12,762 nt of DNA. Source: FW021-bin31 sp964422465 (GTDB lineage: Bacteria; Bacteroidota; Bacteroidia; Chitinophagales; Chitinophagaceae). Below the pieces are notes generated by a model that ran no database searches, had not been told where the DNA came from, and saw only the letters and a list, made by a program, of their open reading frames with translations. Below are positions 1 through 6,465 of this stretch, one piece after another. The DNA lies in contig CAYRBD010000092.1 of NCBI GenBank assembly GCA_964422465.1, forward strand, positions 1 through 12,762, in the 5' to 3' direction. The position numbers and the translations under genes were made by a program. The first letter of the stretch is position 1; each line of letters begins with the position of its first letter.

Positions 1-164
1 CCGAAGCGTTACTATGCACAAAATATTGGTAAATGAGATAATGAATTATCTTTAGAGTGCTTTTAAGGCAAGTAGTGAAAGTTTTAAAGCCGCGGGCACT
101 CCGCTAACCAATCTTGATACGATCCATTCTAATGAAGGCAAGTCCAAAGAAACCCAAGGATAAT
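1..164. other. Window edge, non-coding or gene tail
   Basis: No full gene is visible here. Frame 1 on the plus strand is open from base 1 and ends at a TGA at 34-36, reading PKRYYAQNIGK, so this could be the last codons of a gene entering from the left; other frames also stop quickly, and eleven residues are too few to decide. The rest, up to the end of the minus-strand lipoprotein gene, shows no RNA gene or recognisable element apart from a small palindrome at 36-51. Confidence 0.25.
36..51. repeat. AT-rich 16-bp palindrome
   Basis: AGATAAT and ATTATCT form perfect 7-base arms around GA. It starts at the possible stop codon at 34-36 and is followed by TTTAG. It may be a weak hairpin at a gene end or a protein-binding palindrome. 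AT-rich palindromes of this size arise by chance fairly often, so the role is uncertain. Confidence 0.3.
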
Positions 165-1157
165 TTACCTCCAATACATATACCCGTCACAAGGCTGCTC
201 ATTATTCGGGCTTTCTGTGCTTTTTATAAATACTACCCGTTTATCTTCTCCTTTGTTTACATTGTATTTCTGCCCATCAGCCGGAATAACAGCCAGATAC
301 CATATGCTTCCGAAGGGACCGGTTACATGCCAGTCTGTTCCAATTAATAGATATTTTCCGTTGGGAGAAAAAGTGGAGTTTTTTTCCACATCATTACTTT
401 CGGTTACCTGCACCAGATTGCTACCATCACTGTTCATCATCCAGATGTGGTTCCCTCCGTCTAAAGCAATTTTTTCTCCGTCCATGCTTACCGATATATC
501 TCCCCAGGACTGGAAATTTACTTTTTTTATTAAGGTAGCCTTGGTAAAATCGGTATTGGTGCGATAAATCCCTGCCCCCAAGGTGAAAAGCAACGAATTA
601 TCCGGCATCCAGGCTATTTCTGTGTTGTTTCCAAAACTTTGGCCGGCAAAGCCGGTCAGGTTATACAAAATCTTTCCCTCCATGTTTAAGATAACTATTC
701 CATCATCAAAGGTGGGAGAAATGGCAACCATGGTCCCATCGGGCGAAATAAAGCCGTTCGTTAAATCTCCGTCTGTAGGATAATAAGCAAATTGAGCTAC
801 AATCTTTCCTGTATTGATGTCGGAATAGGTATAATCATTTGCATCTATATCATTCGGGTCATCGGTGGATTGTAGTATTTTCTGTCCGTCACGACTAACA
901 TCCCAGCCATATTGGGCATTATTTTCAGGCAATACCGTAGATTTATTACCGGATTTCAAATCTATTTTCAGGATGCCCTCTGTTGCCCAGTTGAATATAA
1001 TGGAACCTGAAAGTCCATAACCGTTATCCTTCTCTTTGCCTGGAGAAGGAGCATCATTTTTGTTGCAGGAAAATAAGGAGAGGCAACTAATAATGACCAA
1101 AAAGCAGATGACTACATAAACAGGTCTTATTTTTTTAAAAGAAATTTTTGTTTTCAT
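165..1157 (-). CDS. PD40-type beta-propeller lipoprotein
   Basis: Predicted 330-residue exported lipoprotein. The N-terminus has a basic stretch, a long hydrophobic core (about residues 12-30) and a lipobox LFSC with the lipidated Cys at 31, followed by a charged, flexible linker. The rest is built of repeated blades of the TolB/PD40 (WD40-like) kind: cores near residues 85-100 (DVSRDGQKIL), 136-150 (ISPDGTMVAIS), 181-195, 222-234 (SMDGEKIAL) and 262-275 (FSPNGKYLLIG). The SxDGxxI / SPxGxYL pattern with alternating beta strands is the diagnostic feature. Blades of this type mostly serve as binding scaffolds in the periplasm or at the outer membrane; no catalytic motif is seen and the partner is unknown. 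The gene stands alone with its own predicted promoter and a palindrome upstream. Family call is firm; specific function is not known. Confidence 0.8.
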   Translation of the reverse strand: MKTKISFKKIRPVYVVICFLVIISCLSLFSCNKNDAPSPGKEKDNGYGLSGSIIFNWATEGILKIDLKSGNKSTVLPENNAQYGWDVSRDGQKILQSTDDPNDIDANDYTYSDINTGKIVAQFAYYPTDGDLTNGFISPDGTMVAISPTFDDGIVILNMEGKILYNLTGFAGQSFGNNTEIAWMPDNSLLFTLGAGIYRTNTDFTKATLIKKVNFQSWGDISVSMDGEKIALDGGNHIWMMNSDGSNLVQVTESNDVEKNSTFSPNGKYLLIGTDWHVTGPFGSIWYLAVIPADGQKYNVNKGEDKRVVFIKSTESPNNEQPCDGYMYWR

Positions 1158-1185
1158 GGTCTAAGAAGGATTTTTTAAGTCCTTA

Positions 1186-1216
1186 CAAAGTTCTATAAAT
1201 AGAACTGAGATCGCAA
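1186..1216 (-). promoter_or_regulatory. Bacteroidota-type promoter of lipoprotein gene
   Basis: On the minus strand a TTG (bases 1214-1216) is followed after 20 nt by GAACTTTG (1186-1193). The consensus known for Bacteroidota is TTG, 19-21 nt, TAnnTTTG; the first T of the -7 box is replaced by G and the rest fits. Transcription would start near 1180, leaving a leader of about 20-25 nt before the ATG at 1157. Confidence 0.45.
1189..1206. promoter_or_regulatory. 18-bp perfect palindrome, candidate operator
   Basis: AGTTCTAT and ATAGAACT are perfect 8-base inverted repeats separated by AA. The palindrome covers part of the predicted -7 box and the adjacent spacer of the lipoprotein gene's promoter, 32-49 bp upstream of its start codon. 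A dimeric repressor bound here would block RNA polymerase. The binding protein is not known; no regulator gene is adjacent on this side. Confidence 0.45.
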
Positions 1217-1362
1217 TACCATGAAAGCAGTATTTTTTTCTACTGGTTTTCTGTGATATAAAGTAGCGTCCATTGGTTGTTGGAGGTACTCAATATTATG
1301 AATGATTGATGCTCTATTGCGGTTGTTTTTTGTGTATATTTTTCTAGAAGCTATCCATTTAC

Positions 1363-2007
1363 TTATATCTTATTCGCGTAATTGTTCAAATAGATAGCCG
1401 GGGTGGACTGATCATAGGCTTCATGTTTTTTTATCCTTTCATTTATATCATTGCTCCCTTCAGACAAAGAATAAATCAATTGCCAACGCTTTTTCGAAGG
1501 CTGGTAAATAAAAAAATAGCGGTCTGTCCAATCATGACGCGGTGGTCCCCAACGCATTGAAAGTGTTAGGGTGTCATGGTGTATGGTTACTTCATGGTGG
1601 TGCATATTATTGCAACTTGCACAAAAGAATGCTTCATCATTGGCAAAACGCTTTTGATAAAAACTTCCTTCCTTTTCATAGTAAGCCAGCCCTTCCAGTA
1701 TATAATCTTTACTCGTACTACCCAGGTTATTAAAGGGTGTGTCCGTTTTAAAGAAAGGGTTGTTGAAATTCAACGTATCTGCTTTTTCATAAAGGATAAA
1801 TATTCCCCTATTTTTAAATTCAGGACCAAGCCTGAATAAGCGTACAGAATCGTTGTTAAAGCAGGATTCTAATTGTTTCCGATTTCCCAATTCTATTTTT
1901 GATAAGGGTATCCGGTTTGGTTGTGCCATCGTATAAAAGGGGATCAGGAACAACAAAAGAAGAAAAACTTTTCTCCTGATAGTTATTGGATTTCTTTTAT
2001 TTTTCAT
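1363..2007 (-). CDS. Secreted protein of unknown function, Cys/His-rich motif
   Basis: Encodes 214 residues from the ATG at 2007; an in-frame ATG at 2022 would add five residues. I prefer 2007 because GGAG lies nine bases ahead of it and the protein then begins with a standard signal peptide: basic MKNKRNPITIRRK, a hydrophobic run, and a likely cleavage at TMA/Q (about residue 28). The mature part has a CASC pair (about 129-132) followed at once by NNMHHHE (133-139) and another His pair (about 143-144), then SMRWGPPRHDW and an aromatic-rich segment. The spacing looks like a possible metal site, but this is inference. The gene overlaps the end of the upstream gene by 11 bp, so the two are probably translationally coupled and work together. 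I do not recognise a named family. Confidence 0.7.
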   Translation of the reverse strand: MKNKRNPITIRRKVFLLLLFLIPFYTMAQPNRIPLSKIELGNRKQLESCFNNDSVRLFRLGPEFKNRGIFILYEKADTLNFNNPFFKTDTPFNNLGSTSKDYILEGLAYYEKEGSFYQKRFANDEAFFCASCNNMHHHEVTIHHDTLTLSMRWGPPRHDWTDRYFFIYQPSKKRWQLIYSLSEGSNDINERIKKHEAYDQSTPAIYLNNYANKI

Positions 2008-3355
2008 CTTCTGAGACTCCATTTTTCATCGCTCTTTTAAACATATTTTTCAGGCTGAAATGTTTTTTTATGGCCTCTTTTAGCTCTTCATCAGTCATCA
2101 CAGGATAATCTTCCGGCACTTCAAATTCACCTTTGTCCAGCTTAACATCTTTTTGAATGTTGATTAGCCTGTAATTCGCCGAATTCCCATTTTCATCCAT
2201 TATTTTGGCTCCGATACAAATGCCTTCTTTACCCAGAATACCCGGATTAAGATTAGATTTAACGAGAGAAGACAGATAAGCGTCCAAATCATGGGTAAAG
2301 AAAAATTCATAGGTAAGCGTATAAGAAGGATCGTAATGAGGATGGCTCGTCAGGTCTTGTTTGCCTGAAAGAACATCATGCAGGTATAACAAATCATCGG
2401 ATTTCCTCCCGGTATGCGGATCAACAAAAGGTCTGACCGGAATAACGATTTTCTCGGAGATAGTATTGTATTTCCCAAATTTTCCGGCTTCTCCAGACGC
2501 TATTTTAATGCCCGGGATCCCCATATATTCATCTTTTATTAGGCCATAAGTGCCATACATGTTATGTGCAACAGAGTCTAAGTCCATTACTTTGGCAAAC
2601 TTTACCCCCAATACGCTCCCAATGCTATAAATTTTGTGGGTTAAAAAATTGGTAATACTCGCCGCATTCACCCCAAAGGCATCCGCCATAGTAGGATGGT
2701 TGTGATTCATGACAAACTTTAAATGGTGAGGAGTAATCCACACATCGAAGCTCCCTACCATTGCATAGAAATAGAGAGAAGGATCCGATACTCCGCCCCA
2801 TGCTGGGTTATTTCCTGTCATTGTATTTTGGCGTTCCGGCTTTTCGTTGGGGAATCTGGCTTCTACTTCCTCGCTAATTTCTTGTGCTATTTTTTGGTTC
2901 TTCGTTTCCATTAGTTGATTCAGAATCTCCGTATTTGTCCCTTTTAGTCCTTTTTTCCTCGCCCGTTCAAAGGCATATTTCCCCTCCGGTGTAGCAGCCA
3001 TTTTTTTTGCTGCTCCATCCAGTACCGGTGCGAATACGCCATGTATCCCTGTCACCATAACTCCTGTTTTGGGAAAATCTATCGGTTTGGGCTCTTCAGT
3101 TGGAGGCATCTTATTGGCATCTTCTTTCTCTGTATTTTGTTGTGTGGCATTCTGTTGTGCAGGTTCAATTGATTGACCTTTTTCAGAGGAGTCCGTCGCA
3201 GACTCCGGGTATTCTGATTGACTCGAATCATTGTCTTCGCCCAATACCGCCTCAATAGCTTTTTCTTTGGCGTGTTTGATCAACTTTTTAAACTGGGCAT
3301 TGGATTGAAAAGAAAGTAAAAATAAGGGGATTAATAATAACAATAGTTTACGCAT
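1997..3355 (-). CDS. Secreted protein of unknown function with acidic linker
   Basis: Encodes 452 residues from the ATG at 3355. An ATG 33 bases further upstream (3388) is open, but the 3355 start places a clean Sec signal peptide at the very N-terminus (MRKLLLLLIPLFLL, cleavage near SNA/QF at residue 20), so it is chosen. The mature protein begins with a short amphipathic Lys-rich helix (QFKKLIKHAKEKAIEAV), followed by a Ser/Glu/Gln/Asn-rich linker of about 50 residues (41-94), then a folded region of some 350 residues. It contains a helical charged part (about 125-175) and a segment rich in aromatic residues and His (HHLKFVMNHNHPTM). The layout is common among Bacteroidota envelope proteins, but I recognise no catalytic domain. 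It is the first gene of a two-gene unit with the overlapping gene downstream. No strong promoter was found; a weak -7-like TAATTTCG lies about 25-30 bases upstream on the minus strand. Confidence 0.75.
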   Translation of the reverse strand: MRKLLLLLIPLFLLSFQSNAQFKKLIKHAKEKAIEAVLGEDNDSSQSEYPESATDSSEKGQSIEPAQQNATQQNTEKEDANKMPPTEEPKPIDFPKTGVMVTGIHGVFAPVLDGAAKKMAATPEGKYAFERARKKGLKGTNTEILNQLMETKNQKIAQEISEEVEARFPNEKPERQNTMTGNNPAWGGVSDPSLYFYAMVGSFDVWITPHHLKFVMNHNHPTMADAFGVNAASITNFLTHKIYSIGSVLGVKFAKVMDLDSVAHNMYGTYGLIKDEYMGIPGIKIASGEAGKFGKYNTISEKIVIPVRPFVDPHTGRKSDDLLYLHDVLSGKQDLTSHPHYDPSYTLTYEFFFTHDLDAYLSSLVKSNLNPGILGKEGICIGAKIMDENGNSANYRLINIQKDVKLDKGEFEVPEDYPVMTDEELKEAIKKHFSLKNMFKRAMKNGVSEDEK

Positions 3356-3718
3356 CGTTTTATTTTTTTGCGAAATTAAAGAAAACAATCTAACTGTTTA
3401 AGATACGGGGGTTTCTATATTTCTTATCTTATCAGCCTGCTGTACGGTTCAACTAAATATCCACCCTGATTCTGTATTGAATAGATTTTTTCAGGAGTGG
3501 TGCCTTGTAAGGCGATTTGTTAAATACGCAATATCGGAATTTTTGGGCTACATACTTCATTGAATCAAAGGTAATGTTTTATATATTTCAAACCAGTCCT
3601 CAAATACCCGTAAAATGATCTACCGGTTTTCCTGTATTTTGTTATGATTATGAAGAGGTAAGGATGGAATTCCGGATAAATGTTTAGCTTCACGTTGGAA
3701 AATAGCTATTCTGACCAA
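3356..3718. other. Divergent intergenic region, 363 bp
   Basis: This spacer separates the secreted-protein pair (minus) from the sensor kinase operon (plus), so it must hold both promoters. A candidate plus-strand promoter is at 3560-3589. A 12-bp palindrome, GCCTT-GT-AAGGC, lies at 3502-3513 and might bind a regulator. Near the right end an eight-codon reading frame (ATG at 3664, TAG ending 3687, MEFRINV) is preceded by AGGTAAGG; it could be a leader peptide but may be chance. No RNA gene is seen. Confidence 0.4.
3560..3589 (+). promoter_or_regulatory. Candidate promoter of two-component operon
   Basis: TTG at 3560-3562, a 19-nt spacer, then TATATTTC at 3582-3589. This differs from the Bacteroidota TAnnTTTG -7 consensus only in the last base. 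Start of transcription would be near 3596, giving a leader of about 120 nt before the kinase start codon. Confidence 0.4.
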
Positions 3719-5746
3719 ATGGAAAGGAGTGCAAAAAATATTATAAAAAAGAGTTACTTTATTATCCTAACTCTCTTTATAGGAACAATGGCGGCTACTC
3801 CGGCATGGGGACAAATGGCCGTGCAGGATTTGCATTATACGGACAGCATAGAAACTTTAATCCATAACGCATCATCAGATACGGCTAAATCGAAACTCCT
3901 GAACGAGCTTTCCGGTTTTTGGTCTCCTAAAGATTCCGGTAAAGCGGCTGCTTATGCGAGGCGCTCTTTGCAACTCAGTAAAGGTCATTTGTATGAAGAA
4001 GCCATTGCTTATTCCTGCCTTGCGAGCGCTTATTTTTATACTGATTCATCAAAGAGTCGAAAAGCCTATTTTAAGGCTCTTTCACTTTTACAGGGGGATA
4101 CCTCCAGGCGATCTTTGTCTTTAAAAAGTCAGATGTGGCGTGGATATGGAGCCATGTTGCAGAGCAAAGGTGCGGATAACAAAACGTTTATTGATATATT
4201 ATTAAATCATGCGATTCCTTTGGCCCATGCTGGGAGAGACACGTTACATGAAGTGATGTATTATTCGGATGTGGGGATGGTTTTTTGGAATATAAAAGCG
4301 TATAATAAGTCGATTTATTATTACAAAAAAGCTATTGGCCTGGCAAAAAAAATGAAAAAACTGCCGGATAATCTAGCTGAAATGCAGATTTGGCTGACTC
4401 AGAATTATTTAAATAATAAATACTATGATTCGGCTAAATATAGTTTGGATAGCGCGTGGGAATTTTTGAAAAAACAAGATGTTTCAAAACCGTATGTCAG
4501 GTATTACATGGCCCGGGGCCTGTATGATATTCTTACCGGCCAACGGGATCAAGGGCTGGCTCATCTGGATAAGGCGCTTGCCCTGGCCAGGAAACTGGAG
4601 CTGAATTATTTAGCTATAACCATTATTTTTCAAAAATATAAAGCCTATAAGGAGGCGAAACAGTATAGTAAGGCCAGGGAAATGTTGCTGCAGGTATATC
4701 GTGATTCAGTAGCATTTTCCATTCCTGAAAACAGATTGACTATTCTTTATGACCTGGCACAAGTGGAGGCCCAATCAGGAAATATGAAAACCGCTTATAA
4801 ATGGTTATCCCAATATGCCGACCTGGATGATAGTTTGAATCTGCAAAAAACAAATGCTCAAATTGCAGCACTTGAGGTAAAGTACAAAACTGAAAAAAAG
4901 GAAAGGCAGATCCTTTCTTTAAAAAATGAAAATAAAAAACAACTTCTTAGCCTGCAGAAAAAGCGTTTCACCATTGGTTTATTGATTGCCGGCGTACTTG
5001 TTTTACTACTGATATGTATTCTCATTTACCTTCTGTATAGAGGAAAAAGAAAAGCCGCTTTGCAAAAGGAGGAAATACACCAAAAGCGAATAAAAGAAAT
5101 AGAACAGGCAAATAAATTAAAAGTTTATGACGCTATGTTGGAAGGACAGGAGCAGGAGCGTAGGAGAATGGCCCGCGACCTGCACGATGGCCTGGGAGGG
5201 ATGCTTTCAGGAGTAAAATTAAAACTTTCGGATATAGCAGATAATGAAAAAGGTAAAAAGGATATGGAACTTTACAAAGTTATCAATCAATTGGACAGCT
5301 CGGTACAGGAGCTTCGGCGGATAGCCAGAAATATGATGCCGGAAGCACTGTTGCGTTTTGGAATTGAGACAGCATTGGCGGACCTATGTGATTCTTTACA
5401 GACGCAACACATACATATAGATTTTCAATCCATTCAATTAGATAAAAATATACAGCAAACCGTGCAGGTAAGTATTTATAGGATTGTACAAGAATTGGTA
5501 ACAAATGCAATCAGACATGGCCATGCTCACAATATTTTGGTACAGTGTAGCCAAAATAATAACCGTATTTTTATTACAGTAGAAGATGATGGTTTGGGTT
5601 TTGACATTAAATTATTGAAAGAAGGGAAGGGTATAGGTTTTACAAATATTGAGAACCGTGTTAATTTGCTGAATGGAAATTTGGATATTCAGTCAGGACA
5701 TGGAGAAGGAACCACGGTAAACGTAGAAATAGATGCTCATGAATAA
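3719..5746 (+). CDS. TPR sensor histidine kinase, HisKA_3 (NarL-partner) family
   Basis: Membrane sensor kinase, 675 residues from the ATG at 3719. An ATG at 3680 would add 13 residues, but the 3719 start (just before GGAAAGGAG) puts the signal peptide, about residues 1-32 ending AWGQ, at the N-terminus. Residues about 45-380 are helical TPR-like repeats (for example YNKSIYYYKKAIGLAKK and GLAHLDKALALARKL) predicted to lie outside the cytoplasmic membrane as sensor. A coiled segment (about 380-415) leads to a single transmembrane helix (about 418-440) and a second coiled linker. The HisKA_3 dimerisation and phosphoacceptor motif is ERRRMARDLHDGLGG with His489. The HATPase domain has the N box (ELVTNAIRHG, Asn596), DDGLGFD (623-629) and GKGIG (636-640). 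All catalytic motifs are intact. It overlaps the response regulator gene, its evident partner. The signal is unknown. Confidence 0.92.
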   Translation: MERSAKNIIKKSYFIILTLFIGTMAATPAWGQMAVQDLHYTDSIETLIHNASSDTAKSKLLNELSGFWSPKDSGKAAAYARRSLQLSKGHLYEEAIAYSCLASAYFYTDSSKSRKAYFKALSLLQGDTSRRSLSLKSQMWRGYGAMLQSKGADNKTFIDILLNHAIPLAHAGRDTLHEVMYYSDVGMVFWNIKAYNKSIYYYKKAIGLAKKMKKLPDNLAEMQIWLTQNYLNNKYYDSAKYSLDSAWEFLKKQDVSKPYVRYYMARGLYDILTGQRDQGLAHLDKALALARKLELNYLAITIIFQKYKAYKEAKQYSKAREMLLQVYRDSVAFSIPENRLTILYDLAQVEAQSGNMKTAYKWLSQYADLDDSLNLQKTNAQIAALEVKYKTEKKERQILSLKNENKKQLLSLQKKRFTIGLLIAGVLVLLLICILIYLLYRGKRKAALQKEEIHQKRIKEIEQANKLKVYDAMLEGQEQERRRMARDLHDGLGGMLSGVKLKLSDIADNEKGKKDMELYKVINQLDSSVQELRRIARNMMPEALLRFGIETALADLCDSLQTQHIHIDFQSIQLDKNIQQTVQVSIYRIVQELVTNAIRHGHAHNILVQCSQNNNRIFITVEDDGLGFDIKLLKEGKGIGFTNIENRVNLLNGNLDIQSGHGEGTTVNVEIDAHE

Positions 5747-6374
5747 AGAAAAGTACATATCCCTTATTATTGTGGATGATCATCCTGTAGTAGCAGAAGG
5801 TTTAAGTTCATTATTAAAAGATAAGGAGCAATTAGAAGTTATAGGATGCTTTACTTCCGGTGCAGAAACCAGGGCATTCCTTAAAGACAATGTGGTAGAT
5901 GTTGTGCTGCTTGATATTTCATTGCCTGATGTTCATGGCGCAGAGCTCTGCCTTGAAATAAAAGAAAAATATCCTGAAATATGTATTCTTGCTATCAGCA
6001 ATCATAACGAGCGTAGCATTATTACTCAAATGTTGCAAAATGGCGCTTCGGGATACATATTAAAAAATTCTTCCGTAATGGAAATTGTTCGTTCTATTAA
6101 GGACGGAATTAATGGTAAACTTTCGCTAAGTAGTGAGGTGCAATCAATATTGGCTAAAAGCGGGGAACCGGTACAAAAAATCCCCCGACTGACCCGCCGT
6201 GAAAAAGAAGTATTAAAACTGGTGGCCGAAGGGATGACTACTGTCATTATTGCAGAAAAGTTGTTCATTAGTCCATTGACGGTGGAAACCCATCGACGTA
6301 ACCTGATGCAAAAGTTTGATGTCAGGAATACGGCTGCTCTGATCAAAAGCGCAATTGAACAAGATCTGATATAA
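5733..6374 (+). CDS. LuxR/NarL-family response regulator
   Basis: Cytoplasmic DNA-binding response regulator, 213 residues, of usual family length. The receiver domain (about 8-125) has the acidic pair Asp15-Asp16 in IIVDDHP, the phosphoacceptor Asp61 in VVLLDISLPDVHG, and the conserved Lys111 in GYILKNS. The LuxR-type helix-turn-helix (about 150-210) reads LTRREKEVLKLVAEGMTT, IAEKLFISPLTVETHRRN, a textbook match. The start overlaps the kinase gene by 14 bp (ATG at 5733) or 8 bp (ATG at 5739, two codons on); either is possible. The overlap implies translational coupling and makes the kinase the likely phosphodonor. Target genes are not shown by the sequence; the divergent secreted-protein genes are candidates by position only. 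Confidence 0.95.
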   Translation: MLMNKEKYISLIIVDDHPVVAEGLSSLLKDKEQLEVIGCFTSGAETRAFLKDNVVDVVLLDISLPDVHGAELCLEIKEKYPEICILAISNHNERSIITQMLQNGASGYILKNSSVMEIVRSIKDGINGKLSLSSEVQSILAKSGEPVQKIPRLTRREKEVLKLVAEGMTTVIIAEKLFISPLTVETHRRNLMQKFDVRNTAALIKSAIEQDLI

Positions 6375-6398
6375 GCCTTAAAAAGGTTTCTAATTCAT

Positions 6399-6406
6399 TA
6401 TCTTTG
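6399..6406 (+). promoter_or_regulatory. -7 box of isocitrate dehydrogenase promoter
   Basis: TATCTTTG is an exact match to the Bacteroidota TAnnTTTG -7 element. It lies 25 bp after the response regulator's stop and 60 bp before the icd start codon, so transcription would begin near 6413. The -33 region is weak: TTA at 6378-6380 with an 18-nt spacer. The exact -7 match argues that icd is transcribed independently of the two-component operon. Confidence 0.5.
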
Positions 6407-6465
6407 CGCTTCAATAGGTAAATGAATAAAACACACCTTATAAATATATTATAAATTCCATCATT

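Noticed and set aside
114..567. Plus-strand open frames opposite the lipoprotein gene
   Set aside because: The minus-strand protein has a lipobox and clear PD40 repeats over the same bases; the plus-strand frames have neither motif nor promoter.
6026..6346. A 106-codon open frame on the minus strand inside the response regulator
   Set aside because: It is antisense to the receiver and HTH domains and has no independent support.
6371..6390. Terminator after the response regulator
   Set aside because: A short stem with a G-U pair can be drawn around an AAA loop, but it is weak and no run of T follows.
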